Under the pieces are notes generated by a model. It was not told the DNA's origin. It saw nothing but the letters and a program-made list of their open reading frames with translations, and did no database searches. A program made the translations under genes and the position numbers. From NCBI RefSeq assembly GCF_000143415.4, contig NW_003314331.1, forward strand, positions 622,164 through 686,163: a stretch of 64,000 nt of DNA, written 5' to 3'. Positions 22,117 through 34,676 of this stretch are shown piece after piece; positions within the stretch are counted from its first letter, which is position 1, and every line of letters starts with the position of its first letter. The DNA comes from Selaginella moellendorffii. Its lineage: Eukaryota; Streptophyta; Lycopodiopsida; Selaginellales; Selaginellaceae.

Positions 22117-24466
22117 CTACTGCTGCTCCAGAGGAAGAGGAAGATACTTGGATAAGATCTCTCTCAACTTCTGGAACATCACGGGCTTTGGGATGAAAGC
22201 ATCCATCCCGTGCGCGAAGCACCGCTCGATATCGGACCTCAGCGCGTTGGCGGTCACGGCGATGATCGGTATCCTCGGCGACGTCCCCGTGCTATCTTCC
22301 TCCCTCCCTCCATTCCGGAATCCCTCCAGAGCGGTCGAGAGCTCCTTGCTATCGTTCCCGTCCCAGATCCCTTCCGGCCAAGAACCAGTCTGCTCGAACT
22401 TCCGGATCGCGTAGGCCACTTGCAAGCCGTCCATGAGCGGCATGCATATGTCGAGCAGCACCAGATCGTATTTGTCCTTCCGCATCGCCTCGAGAGCCTC
22501 GACTCCGTTTGCCACCACCTGTGCCGTGAATCCCAGCCTCTTGAGCATGGAGATCGCCACCATGACGTTCACTTTGTTGTCCTCGGCCAGGAGGATCTTC
22601 GGCTCTTTCCTGCGGTGGTTGCACGGCGGCCTGTTGTCCACAGGCTTTGCGGTCGGCTCTGGGCTGCAATCTCGATCGTGCGACTTGCACAGGACGCTGA
22701 ATGTGAACACTGACCCCTTGCCGACTTCGCTGTGCACTGTCAGTCGACCACCCATGAGTTCCACCAACTGTAAAGTTAAGATTGTTAAATCTTTGTCCTG
22801 CCTAGTTGTACGTACCTGTTTGCAGAGAGCCAAGCCCAGGCCAGTCCCACCATGATTGATAGTGCTCGAGAACTTTAATCCGCGGAAGTGATCAAACAGC
22901 GTTGCAAATGCCTGGAAATAAGCCACCGTTAATGGTGAAAGTACGTTCGAGCATATAGACGCTTACCTCTTTCGGGATTCCAAGTCCAGTGTCAGCTATC
23001 TGACAATAAAGTACAAAGTCGCCTTCGCGACACCCACTTTTCACAGGCTGATCCTTTTGACGCTTCTCACGTCCAGTAACAAGCTCTTCACTAGGAAACC
23101 GTGGATCGTCCGGTGTTCCCAGCATGGGTATTGAATCTAATCTAATCTGAACACTGCCCTCTTGAGTAAACTTAATCGCGTTCAGCACGAGATATTTCAT
23201 TACTTGACGAACTCGCAGCCCATCACCTATCACCTGACAAGTTTCATTAGCAAGCCCCAGGAAATAAAACAGAAATGTTTTGCTTACCACCTCTGGTACG
23301 CTCTTTCCAACATAGCTCAAGACCTCCAATCCTTTTTCATGTGTAGCTGCAACAGCCATTTTCGCTATCTCATGGACAATATCGGCCGGGCTGAAAGGCT
23401 GCGTCTCCAACTTCATGGCACCTTGAACCCCAGTTGGTATACGCAGCATAAAATGTGATGTAAAGCTCACCTGATTCCATGCTGGCTAGATCTAAAATGT
23501 CGCCCAGTATGTCTGCGATGATTGTACCGGACGACACAATTGCTTGCAAGAGTTCTCTTTGGTCCCTGTCCAATCCCGAGGACTCCAAAGCCTGAGCAAG
23601 TCCAAGCAGTCCGTTCAACGGAGTTCGAATCTCGTGGGACATGATGGAAAGAAACATGTTTTTTGCTCGAATTGCTTCCTCTGCAACAGAAACAGAAGAG
23701 CGGCATGAGAAAGATTTTCCGGAAAGAGGACGCTATAAGTACCTGTCAGCCTTACTGCTTCTCTCAGCTCGTATTCTGTGGTCCTGCTTCGGACCAGCGC
23801 TTGTGAATCACCAGCCTGAAATAAACATGTCAAGCATGAATTAATGTCCACTGAGACAAATACCAGTGGAATGTTTAAGCATGTTGTGATCACGCCAACT
23901 GGGACTTCCTGCTTTCCTCCTTCGTGACCAAAGCTTGGATTAGCTATGACAAGCCAAGTCATGTGTCCCCGATCGGGTATGAATACTTGCACGTAATCCA
24001 TCTGTAGGCTGCCACTTTCCAACGCTTGTTTCCGAAGAAAAGTGACTTCTTCTAGCCCTTTAGTCTGGACGGGAAAGATCTCGTCATCATGTTTTCCATG
24101 CACGATCTGCAGGTACAACACTAGGCATGAGAGGTAAAAGAAAAAAAAAAAAAAATCTCGAAAACACGCGCTTACCTTCCCGGCGAAAGATTCTAAAAAG
24201 TGGGTCGCCCAGACATATCGAAGATCACTGTCGCAATAGCTGATGGAAATGCACGAATCCTTGAGAGCCGAGAGAAGCCCGGCAATCTCTACGCTCGACT
24301 CCACCTCCGGAGAAGCAATTCTCGAGGATCCTGTGAGCTTGAGCTGTTCCACCTCGCGAATCAGTGCCTCGTTTTGCGACCTCAGCTTGGCATTCTCCGC
24401 TCTTACATTTTCTAGCTCCGCGGCACAATTCTCCGTGGAGCTCCGATCGATGGCGGAAGAATCCAT
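22117..24466 (-). CDS. Soluble hybrid histidine kinase with PAS domain, 8 exons, 654 aa
   Basis: Exons (minus strand): 24466-24176, 24106-23864, 23815-23743, 23680-23471, 23421-23288, 23233-22967, 22911-22816, 22767-22117; all phases agree. Order of parts: coiled coil (about 12-55), a PAS-like fold (about 65-175), the HisKA dimer with the phospho-accepting His at about 218 (SIMSHEIRTPLNG), and the ATPase domain with N box (LNAIKFT), G1 (DTGLGI), F (LFDHF) and G2 (GGTGLGLAL). A receiver domain follows, with the phospho-accepting Asp at about 544 (LLDICMPLMDG), the acidic pair (AEDN) and the Lys (PKPV). There is no membrane or ethylene/CHASE domain, so it is a cytosolic or nuclear phosphorelay sensor, closest in layout to the PAS-histidine kinases of non-seed plants. 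The start is the first in-frame ATG; the frame is open further upstream to about 24547, so an upstream exon is possible. Confidence 0.85.
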
Positions 24467-26210
24467 CGGGATCGCTTTTAACTGATCGAGAAGTGTTGGA
24501 CCTGCTTTAAAGCCACCATTGAACTGCCCGTCTCTGTCTCGCAACAAATCCGCTATCGCGAGATCAGCCTCGGGTCCACCAAGGATTTGTCAAAGTGAAG
24601 GCCCCCACGAGCCTGCATTGCCGCCTGGGCATCCCAATCCAGAGATCAGTGCGCCGCCGCCGCGCGAGCAAGAAATTCCAAAAGCCGGCAGCGGGAAGGA
24701 AGATCGCTGAGAATCTGGCAGCCAATGGCCTGTGTGGAGACGGGATCACGGCGATCTAGCGATATTTCCAGGAATATTATCGGATCACCAGGATCGGCGA
24801 CGAAGATCACCTTGCAACGAATGTAACCTCGATCCGATCCATACCTGGCACCGATTCCACAAGCACCGCCGTCGCTAATTCTTCCCGGAGAAAGAAAGAA
24901 GGGGGGGGAGAAATGGAATGGAGAAATGGAATCCCTAGCACCAAGAACACACGCCCGATTTTAAAGGAGGAGAATAAATTTTTTAACGCGACGAGACGAC
25001 CCCCCCAACCAGTTTAAATCGGGACAGATAGGACCTCGGTTCCTCCGTCCGTGTGATTGCGCACACAAGATCGCCCAAAATGTATCAAATCCGATTTCCA
25101 AAGCACAGGTCTGCCGATAATATCTCGCGCCCATCGCGGCCGTCGGTCCGCGCCGCGCGGACGGCCCGGATCGCGACCCACCAGTTTTTACCCTGCCAGG
25201 TGGGCCAGTCCGATGCCGTCGGGCCCGCGGACGGTCCAGATGGGAGGGAACATTCCACGGCATAAGGCCCCTCTCTTTTTTTGCCCTTGTACGGCCTCTC
25301 CTTTGCAAGATTTGGAGATTTTCCTTGCGGTCTCCCTTGCCTGTCAATTGGTGTTTGCCCTTAGAAGCAACAAGCGTTCGTTTTCACCCCCATATCTATA
25401 TGCGATTGGGAGATCCCGAATAAAATCCCCCCATGGTAGAAACAATTTTTTCTTTTCTCACCTTTTTCGCCTTTTTTTAAATTTCGTGTAATCTTTATCG
25501 TATAAAAATACAAATAGAAAAATTATCAGATTATATTCTTTGGGCGATCTGGGAAATCCCCGCCCAAATCACGTAGCTCTCGTCATGAGATTGATAAGAC
25601 CGTGGATCTTTCTTAAGACACTTTCAATTAACAACAAAACGTAGTGGCGTGGATCTTTCTTAAGACACTTCCAATTAACAACAACGTAGTGGCGACTAAC
25701 ACTTAAGTTGGAATTTGTTGTGATCCCTGTGACAATATCAACATTTGTTGTGATCCTCGTTACAACTCTTGCCTGGAACAATGTACTCATGGATATAGTG
25801 GGCTCCCCAAAATCTACGCCTTATAAAATGCCCCGACGTCGCCGGATCGATTCCCGGCAACTGCGATATTTTCCAGTCAGAGATTTTTACAGCTTTCTAG
25901 CTTTTTTTTCTTTGCTTTTGCGATGGCGAAACACATGTACAAGTAAAAAAATCTGTGAGAACCAACAAGCGAATCTCTGTGGTACCTGGAGTGGCATTTA
26001 ACCGCGAAAGCGAAGTATGGCTGTGTTGTGTGTGGTCTTGCGTGTGGCTTCCTTTCTTTTTTTACAAGTGAGCGGCGATATCAAATACTTACAAGCTGCA
26101 GGAACACAGAAAAAAAAAAAGGATTGTAAGAGGCAAAAACTGACAACCTGCGTCATCACCCACCGGCATGGAGATTTGATCCATTTTTGCTGAAAGTTGC
26201 GGGCAAAGCA
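24467..26210. other. Intergenic region upstream of the histidine kinase; no gene seen
   Basis: Contains the histidine kinase promoter and leader, a GC-rich part (25050-25260) without a supported frame, poly-T/A runs, and a 45-bp tandem repeat at 25602-25693. A small stem-loop GCCGGATCGATTCCCGGC (about 25838-25855) looks like a tRNA T-arm but has no tRNA around it. Confidence 0.4.
25602..25693. repeat. Two-copy tandem repeat, about 45 bp
   Basis: The unit beginning GTGGATCTTTCTTAAGACAC and ending near ACGTAGTGGC occurs twice in a row with small differences. Confidence 0.85.
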
Positions 26211-27226
26211 TCAGCCAAGCATTGTGGGAGGCCCAGTTTGCAGCATCCGTTTGAACATATCCATTCCAAACGAGGAGTCCGACGAGCTGGGGAAAAACGA
26301 AGAAGTGAAAAGAAACATGTTAGAGCAAACCAAGATAACGAATGAGCAAACCTTGGTATTGATATCTCATACGGGAACGAGACTACATCCTGGCTAGTGA
26401 CGGGTGGTACGTGATCCTTCTTCTCGTTTACTTGCTGTAAGATCTGGAGCATCACTTCTTTCAATCCGGACTCGAGTAGCGCATGACGCTTCGATCTTTC
26501 ATCGGTCATCAAATCTGTGAGTGCGAGGAAAAGCTCAAGAGAAACACGCAAAGTCGCATAGACTGATAGAAAAAAACAAAGAAACGCACCAAGAGCGTCG
26601 CCAAGCTTGTCGTGGTGAGGCTTGCTCCTTAAGTGTGACTGCTGGACGGTGGTGTTGAGCGTGACATACCATTGCTCCCAATACAAGCGTTCCATTTTGT
26701 GTCCAAACCACGCATTCTGCTTGCTTCTAGTTTCGTAGAAGGAAAGGCAAACCTGTGCATCAAAACGTCATCCAAGAGTGACAACGAAGGTCGATCAAAG
26801 AAGCAAAGTTTGATACACACTGTGATTTTCTTGTTTGGATGTTTTTCCACCCAAGCAATGAGCTGGTCGATTTTTTCCTCCATCTTCTTCTCAAATGTTA
26901 AGTCGCCACATTGCACCTAAAGGGCGAGAGACCATGAAAGAACTAAGCGAAGAAAAATTTCGAGACTTACATAAGTTAGATCGAAGAGCTCGGAATCGAC
27001 GTCGCGCGGCCGGACGAGGCCCAATGCCCTGTTAAACATGACCGTGTGGAGTATGCCTGGGAAATCCACGAGTTTTAGAGCGCAATCGGCGGCAAAGAAG
27101 AACTTACATCTCAAAACCTCGCGGATTTGATACGGCTCCACGTCCTGGAAGAACATTTGAGCGAACGAAGCCGTGAAATCGAGAGCGACATACCAGTTCT
27201 CTCAGGTGGAACATCTCGCAGTTCAT
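26211..27226 (-). CDS. ATG101: Autophagy protein ATG101, 7 exons, 217 aa
   Basis: ATG101 is a HORMA-fold subunit of the ATG1/ATG13 kinase complex that starts autophagosome formation. Exons (minus strand): 27226-27194, 27144-27108, 27056-26971, 26916-26821, 26752-26590, 26514-26352, 26286-26211. The joined protein begins MNCEMFHLRELDVEPYQIRE, which fits the plant N terminus, so the 33-nt first exon is well supported. Family landmarks: HTVMFNRALGLVRPRDVD, the aromatic finger in SKQNAWFGHK (the Trp-Phe pair of the family's WF finger), ERLYWEQWYVTLN, and the C-terminal FGMDMFKRMLQ. Length is normal for the family. All introns are short and GT-AG. It lies head to head with the KEG gene, 412 bp between start codons. 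Confidence 0.93.
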
Positions 27227-27638
27227 CCCTCTGGGCAGGAACCCTAAAATCAAGACGACGAAAGTATATGCGGGGGATATCTACGAAAACCCCTTTCCCC
27301 TTTCGTACATTGGCGGGTTTATGACCATGTGTAATGGACCGCCCGCCATAGCTGGACTTTAGATTAGGGTTTTGACGTAGCAGCGATGGAGGGCGACGAT
27401 AGGGCGGAGCGCTTGCGGGCGGCAGCAGCATTCCTGCTCGCTTGCGGGGATTGGACGCTAGCTGAGGAAGCAGGAGCTTGGATTTGCCAGGAATTCGGCA
27501 TTTCGGGAGCGAAGGTTTTGCGGGAGGGCAAGGCCGGGCGACGAACAGAGCTGTGAATCGAGGTATCTAGCCGCATTTGTGTGAATTCTGGGAGGAAAGA
27601 GAGGGTTTCTGGTGCCGCGGCGAGGGGAAATCTCGAGA
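27227..27638. promoter_or_regulatory. Shared promoter between ATG101 (-) and KEG (+)
   Basis: Only 412 bp separate the two start codons. The interval holds two telo-box motifs, GAACCCTAAAAT at 27239-27250 near ATG101 and TTAGGGTTTT at about 27364-27373 on the KEG side. Telo-boxes are common in promoters of plant housekeeping genes. No TATA box is obvious in either direction. Confidence 0.6.
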
Positions 27639-30600
27639 ATGAAGCTCCCGGTGTGCTCGGTGTGCCAATTCACGTACAATGAGGAGGAGAGGGTGCCGCT
27701 GATGCTCCAATGCGGCCACTGTTTCTGCAAGGAATGCCTGGCACAGATGTTTGCGCGGTGCACGGATCACACCCTACTGTGCCCGCGCTGCCGCCAGCCG
27801 ACCAAGGTGGGTAACAGCGTCGAGACCTTACACAAGAACTTTGGCATGCTATCTCTCATCCGGCGAGCTCCATCCGAGTGCCGGGCGGACGAGGACTCGG
27901 ACGAAGAGGAGGATGAACAGGACGACGTGGACGAGTGGCTCGGTGGTGGCGGTGGGATTTATGGAAGCTCTCGCCTCGCAGCTAGCCCGAGATGGTCGTC
28001 AGCGAGCTGTAGTGGGATCCCAGTGGACTTGGGATCTCACATCATGCGGCTGGTTAAGCCGCTTGGAACTGGTCCTCGAGCTGGTCAGGATGTTTGGTCT
28101 GGAACACTCTCGGGCCCCGGAGGATGCCGTCACAAAGTTGCCGTGAAGAGGATCGATGCGGCCGCCGGCATGGAGCTGGAATGGGTCCAGGCGAAGATCG
28201 AGAACTTGCGTCGCGCGGCGATGTGGTGCCATAATGTGTGTGCCGTGTATGGTGCGTGCAAGAAGGATGGCAAGCTTTGCATCGTCATGGACAGGTACCA
28301 GAACTCGGTGCAAAGTATGATGCAGCAGAACGAAGGTCGGCTCACGCTGGAACAAATTCTAAGGTATGATTGTTGCTTGTAGTCTTTGCTCACGCGTTAA
28401 AGGTCTCCTTTTTCTTTTTGTACTTCACAGGTATGGTGCTGATATTTCCCGTGGTGTTGCCGAGCTCCAAGCTGCGGGAATTGTGTGTCTCAACTTGAAG
28501 CCGTCGAACTTTCTGTTGGACGCGAAGGGGAGAGCTGTTGTGTCCGACTATGGAATCCCCGACGTTTTGAAGCGGCCGAACTGCAAGAAAGGTCGTGGCA
28601 GTGGAAATGACGAGGAAACGCCGAGTGGTCATTTCTGCATGGAGTGTGCCATGCTGAATCCTTGCTACTTGGCTCCGGAAGCTTGGGAGCCGCTACGAAA
28701 GACAACAATCAACCTGTTTTGGGACGATGGGAATGGGGTATCGGCGGAGTCGGATGCCTGGAGCTTTGGGTGCTCTCTAGTGGAGATGTGTACAGGAGCC
28801 AAACCGTGAGTTCTGCTTTGTCGCTTTTTCGATTCGTAGTTGAAACCCTCTCTTATGTTTTTCAATCCAGATGGGCTGGTTCAAGTCAGGATGACATTTA
28901 TAAAGCTGTTGTAAAGAGCAAACGCTTGCCTCCTCAGTACAACGTTGTTGGTAGTGGGATACCACGGGAACTTTGGAAGATGATTGGAGACTGCTTGCAG
29001 TTCAAAGGTTCAAAGCGGCCGAATTTCCACGCCATGCTTGCTATGTTTCTTCGCCACCTTCGAGAAATGCCATCAAGTCCTCCTGCAAGTCCAGACAAGT
29101 AAGCTTGTATACGTTTTGTTGGAAGGCTAAAAAAAATTGAGGGGGTCTTTCAGTGATCCGGCCAAAAGTTCCGGAGGAACGGAGCCTTCACCTTCGTCGA
29201 CTCTAGACTTTTCCGAGGTTAATCACACTTACCTTCATCAACTTGTGTCAGAAGGGAATGAAGATCGAGTGAGGTAGACACATTGGTCAAGTAATTTGAA
29301 TATCAACTTTTCTGCATTATGTTTCAGGGAGCTCCTTGCGAAGGCCGCTACAGGGCGTTCAATCCGAGCTCTCCTGGAGAGCCATAACAGCGATGGACAA
29401 ACCGTGCTGCATATTGCGGCCCTGAGGGGGTATTCTTCTATCATTGAGCTCATATGTAGCTACGAAGAGGCAGATGTTGAGATTCTCGACAAGGATGGGG
29501 ATACCCCTCTAGTTTGTGCCGTTGCCTCTGGAACACCGGAGATCCTAAAGGCGCTTATTCGGAAAGGCGCAAACGTAAATGCACGTTTAAAAGACGGGCT
29601 CGGTCCATCAGTGGCACACGTCTGTGCTTTCTATGGCCAACCTGACTGCATGCGGGTATTCGATTTTTCTCAAATATTCTGGCACGGAACTAACGTCTAT
29701 CAAATAGGAGCTTTTACTGGCTGGAGCGGATCCACTTGCAATTGGAGATGATGGTGACTCGGTTCTCTATCAAGCCGTGGCGAGGCGAAATACGGATTGC
29801 GCCGTTGTCATTTTGGAAAATGGTGGCTGCAGTTCAATGGCATATCGCAACGCGGAGAACTTTACGTATGTCATTTCTTAACAGCTTTTCTATCAGTTCT
29901 CTTTAACCGGCTGTGTTACTGCAGACCTTTGCATATGTGTGTTCTCACAGCAAACGTTGCTGTTGTAAGAAAATGGGTTGAAATTGCGTCGATTGAAGAC
30001 ATTGAGAATGCCATTGAGATTCCGAGCCCTTTAGGAACAGCCTTGTGCTTGGCATCATCTCTTAAAAAGGCTCACGAGGAAGGTATGCTATCAAAGGTGC
30101 ATTTATAGTCACACGGAACTCTGTTTCATATTGGTGCAGAAGCGAGAGAGCTAGTGAGATTGTTTTTATATGCTGGAGCAAACGGCGATGCAATGGATCC
30201 AGAGCAAGGCCAGACGGCCTTGCATGTTGCAGTTGCTGCTAACGACGTTGAAATGGTTAAGGTATTCAATATTGTGTAAGAGAGGAAGTTTGCTAATGTG
30301 ATTTTTTCTAGACCATCCTTGATGCTGGCGTAAGTATTGACGTTCGTAATGCACAAGGCTCTACTCCGCTTCAAATAGCACTAACAAAAGGATCAAAACA
30401 ATGCGTACATCTGCTTCTTGATCGCGATGCCAGCTGCACTATACAGGTTGGTCTTTCTGGTTTCAGATTTGAATCTCACTATCGGCGTTGCAGGATGAAA
30501 ATGGGAATACTGCACTTCATATAGCTGCAGAAATGGCGAAAATGGTTCGGGAAAACCTTGATTGGATTGTAATTATGTTAAATAAAAGTGATGCGGCCAC

Positions 30601-33361
30601 GGACATAAAAAATCACAGGTTAGTATTCTTTTCAGAGCTTTTAGTTTTTCTGTTTTTTTTTTACAACTTTTTTTGTTTTTCTTTTTTACAATACAGTGGA
30701 AAGACTTTACGGGATTTACTCGAAGCTTTGCCCCGTGAATGGATTTCGGAGGACTTGATGGATGCTCTAGACGAAAAGCAAATTCAGTTGTCACCAACAG
30801 TGTAAGTGCTGTATTTTGATGTCAATAATTTTCGTTACTAATATTCTTTTTGGCTGTAGCTTCGATGTGGGGGACTGGGTAAAATTTAGAAGGACGATAA
30901 GCACGCCTCGCTATGGATGGGGTAGTACAAGGCCGTCGAGTGTTGGCTTTGTCCAGAACATAATTGATGGAACTACACTCCTTGTTTCTTTCTGTTCCGG
31001 GGAAGCTAAAGTGGCAGTAGACGAGGTTGTGAAACTCATTCCACTGGATCGTGGTCATTCAGTAAGACTCAAATCAACCGTGAAACAACCAAGGCAAGCT
31101 TTTCTCCTCTTCGTTTTTTCTTTCTTTTAACATTTCCTTTATGGCTTAGATTTGGTTGGCGCGGTCAGTCTCGAGAAAGCATTGGAACAGTATTATGTGT
31201 TGATGACGATGGAATTCTTCGAATTGGCTTTCCTGGTGCATCACGAGGATGGAAAGCTGATCCTGCCGAGATGGAAAGGGTCGAAGAGTTTAAAGTCGGC
31301 GATTGGGTTCGCATTCGACTAACTCTTACGTCTGCAAAGTATGGTTTGGGGTCCGTAACTCCCGGTAGTATCGGAGTCGTACACAGTATACGTCCTGATA
31401 ACAGCTTGTTAATCGACTTCACTTACCTCACAAGTCCCTGGCATTGTGAGCCCGAGGAAGTGGAGCGAGTCGAACCTTTCAAGGTACAAAACATTTCATA
31501 TTTGTTTAAAGGCTCTCAACAGGTTTCTTTCAGGTTGGAGATCGCATCTGCGTGAAACGATCTGTGGCGGAGCCTAAGTTTGCATGGAATGGAGAATCGC
31601 ACCACAGCATTGGAATGATCAGTGAAATCGCGAGCAATGGTCTCCTTCTTGTGGATCTTCCTTCACGGTCCACGAACTGGGAAGCTGATCCTTCTGATGT
31701 GGAGATAATTGAGGACTTCAAGGTATGTCTTTTATTAAAAATCGAAAACCTTACTTAGTTTCTACTTCTCAGGTTGGTGACTGGGTTCGTATCAGAGCTT
31801 GCGTGTGTTCACCGAAGTTTGGCTGGGAGGATATAAACCGGGCAAGTGTTGGTGTTGTGTTCTACCTTGACGAGTGCGACATGGGTGTAGGCTTCGCTCA
31901 CCGCAGTAAGGCTTACACTTGTGCCATCACCGACGTTGAGAAAGTCACACCATTTGAGGTGGGACAGGAGGTCCGCATAGCTCCAGGGATAAGCGAGCCC
32001 CGCTTAGACTGGTCTGGTGAAACATCTGCATCCAAAGGCAGAATATCACGAATCGACATGGACGGAACGCTAAATGTAAGAGTTTTCATTTGATTTATGT
32101 TGTATTAATTCTCGTGGGATTTCTGTACCAGGTGAAGGTGGCAAACAGAACTACGATGTGGCTTGTGGCTCCCGGAGATGCTGAAAGATTGTCAGGATAC
32201 GAGGTAGGGGATTGGGTCCGGCTAAATCTTCCAACAGGATTGAAGCCCAGCTACGATTGGCACGGGTCTACAAGCGAAAGTGTTGCGGTGGTTCACAGTG
32301 TCTCCGATTCCGGGTACTTGGAACTATCAGGGTGCTTCAAGTCTGGCCGCTGGATGGCACACTATACGGAGGTGGAAAAGGTTCAGGTTCTTCGTGTTGG
32401 ACAGCACGTAAGATTTCGACCAGGAATATCTGAACCACGGTGGGGGTGGCGAGGGTGCACAGCGAGCTCTAGAGGTGTCATAATCGGGGTCCATGCCGAC
32501 GGAGAACTGCGGATAGCATTTCCCGGACTGAAGACTCCCTGGCGTGGAGATCCTGCCGACCTTGAAAAGGAGGAGATTTTCGAAGTAGGCGACTGGGTGA
32601 AAGTGAAAGACGATCTCCAAGAGACCAAGTATGGTTGGAAAGGTGCTCGGCCAGGCAGCGTGGGAATAGTGCAGGGAATCGGCTATGAAAACGGAGGTGA
32701 CTACGACGAGCGTGCACTGCTCGTGGGATTCTGCGGTGAACAGGAAAGGTGGATCGGCCTACCGTCGGAAGTGGAAAGAGCCATGCCTCTGAAAGCCAGC
32801 CAGAGGATACGCGTGAAAGCCAGCGTCGCGCAGCCGCGGTTTGGATGGCCGGGACACGACCACTCCACGATCACGACGATCACCACGGTGGACGCGGATG
32901 GAAAGCTGAGAGTTTACTCGCCGGCGTCGCAGCGGTCGTGGGTGCTGGATCCAACCGAGGTGGAACTTTACGAAGAGCAGCCGATATGCATCGGCGACTG
33001 GGTGAGAGTGAAACCGAGCGTTCCATCGCCAACTCACCAGTGGGGGGAGGTGACGCACAAGAGCATCGGCGTGGTTCACAAGATCACTGACGACGGGGAC
33101 TTGCGAGTAGCGTTTTGCTTCCTGGAGAGGCTGTGGGTTTGCAAGCCGGGGGAGATGGAGCGCGTGGAAGCGTTTCGGATAGGTGACCGGGTACAGATAA
33201 AGCACTCGGGGAACGAAACGCTGGCGAGCAGAGGTGTGGTCTATGGAGTGGACGCTGATGGAAGGCTGCGAATTCAGTTTGCTCGTCGAGAGGGGAGGCC
33301 CTGGATTGGAGATCCCGCGGATGTTGAGCTCGAGCAAGGTGGTGCTACTACTACGACTTAG
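27639..33361 (+). CDS. KEG: KEEP ON GOING-type E3 ligase, 16 exons, 1622 aa
   Basis: Exons: 27639-28363, 28431-28805, 28871-29098, 29154-29273, 29328-29655, 29708-29865, 29925-30082, 30140-30261, 30312-30446, 30494-30618, 30697-30801, 30860-31093, 31150-31483, 31534-31722, 31773-32075, 32132-33361. All phases agree, and the total nearly equals the Arabidopsis protein (about 1625). Order: RING finger (about 6-55, CSVCQFTYNEEE to CPRCRQ), acidic linker, kinase-like domain (about 130-420), ankyrin repeats (about 490-850), then about 12 HERC2-like repeats (VGDWVRxxxxxxxPKxGW) from residue 861 to the end. In Arabidopsis KEG works at the trans-Golgi/early endosome and ubiquitinates ABI5 and CIPK26 in ABA signalling. 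The catalytic loop reads CLNLKPSN and the DFG site DYG, so kinase activity may be altered. Intron 12 has a GC donor. The ATG at 27639 is just before the RING. Confidence 0.93.
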
Positions 33362-33365
33362 AGAA

Positions 33366-33594
33366 GTTCTGGGTGTTCTTCCGAGGATTTGCTGGCTAGG
33401 CGGTGGATCGATTGACGGTCAGTCCTCTGGTGGCGCTGCGATTCTTAACACCTGGGATGGTATAGAGCTGCTGCTATGACTTTGAGAAGTTCTTGAGTGT
33501 TCCTTCTTCTGCGGATTTGCTGGCTAGGCGGTGGATCGAGGGTCCTCTACTCCTCTGGTGGTGCTGCGATTCTTAACACCTGGGATTCGAGCAT
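33366..33594. repeat. Tandem duplication in the KEG 3' flank, about 115 bp per copy
   Basis: Two consecutive copies share GATTTGCTGGCTAGGCGGTG and CTGCGATTCTTAACACCTGG in the same order and spacing. The first starts 5 bases after the KEG stop codon, so it is probably part of the 3' untranslated region. Confidence 0.85.
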
Positions 33595-34676
33595 GAGGTA
33601 TAGAGTTCTTCTCTCTTTCTCGTTTTCTTTTTTCTTTTCTCTTTGCTTTCTTTTTTTTTCCTTTTCTTCTCTTTTTATCGTTCAAGGAGAAGAACCAGGT
33701 TGGAATCGCATTGCCACCAGGTTCATCGCTTATTCGATAAATCTCATTGATGTAAAAATTGGAGAGTTTAATAGAAATTTGAGGGTTATATGAGTATATT
33801 CCAGTGCCGTTGGTTCAATTAGTTTTAAACTGTGTAATTAGGCTCATTAACTCAAGCACGCGATGCGCCGCAAAGCATTGGACACTTGGAACATCCAAGT
33901 GGATTTTGCCGAAACAGAACAAAACTACATGGCCAAGATCTCAGGTTTGGAAAAAATAAAACACTTAAGCGTACCAAAGTTTATCTCAGTGGGCATCCAC
34001 ATATATAAAGTGCTAGGAGAGCAAAGATTCTTCCCCAAAAGAACATGTAGACGTTGCCATCTGCTCGAATTTTAATGAAGCCAAGATGCCGGAGAAATCA
34101 GTCATACCACGCCCTGGGAGATTGCCCCAAACCATAGTGTGCTTTCTTGAGTCAAACAAATGTCTCTTTGCCTCAGTAGAAAAAACCTTCTACAAAGACC
34201 TCCTCCTGGATCTCTCCATACTTCACATCGAGCTGGTGAGCTTTGAGATTCCAGCGAGCTGCAATCCAGAGAAGTCAAATGGACCACAAGTGAAAATGTT
34301 TCTGAAAAAATCAACTCCCGCCACCTGGGAAACTTCCATGACCAAAAAGGTAAGATGCGCGCAACAAGAAATCCCTCGTTTGGCTCACGCGACTAGAGAC
34401 CCAAGCTCTAGCCGCCACCGCCACCGGTGGCCAAGGACAACAAGTGGCATCCTCCAGGTATCGCTCGATTCTCCCGCCTGCCAGGTAATCAATCATGGCG
34501 GTCGCTCATGGAAACCTAATTATTTGTGCCACCCAGGCTGTGATCGCGCATCGGAGCTACATAAAGCTCTCCTCAAGGTCCTCTTTGCTTCGGCCCTCCA
34601 GGTAAGGGATCCTCGATAAACAGGATGATTTAAAGCTCGTATCTTTTCAACACCAAGAACGGGGTATAGCTACCGG
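33595..34676. other. Intergenic DNA leading to zinc-knuckle copy D
   Basis: A pyrimidine-rich tract (33600-33680) is followed by sequence without a supported gene. Parts at 34195-34335 match the flank of the 238-residue gene at 7.4-7.7 kb. From about 34470 the zinc-knuckle leader begins (GTCGCTCATGGAAACCTAAT, also at about 2595 and 11125). Confidence 0.45.

Noticed and set aside
22210-22713. 167-codon plus-strand frame opposite the histidine kinase receiver domain
   Set aside because: Antisense shadow of a GC-rich coding exon.
25838-25855. tRNA T-arm-like hairpin
   Set aside because: No acceptor, D or anticodon arms around it; a lone stem-loop is not enough.
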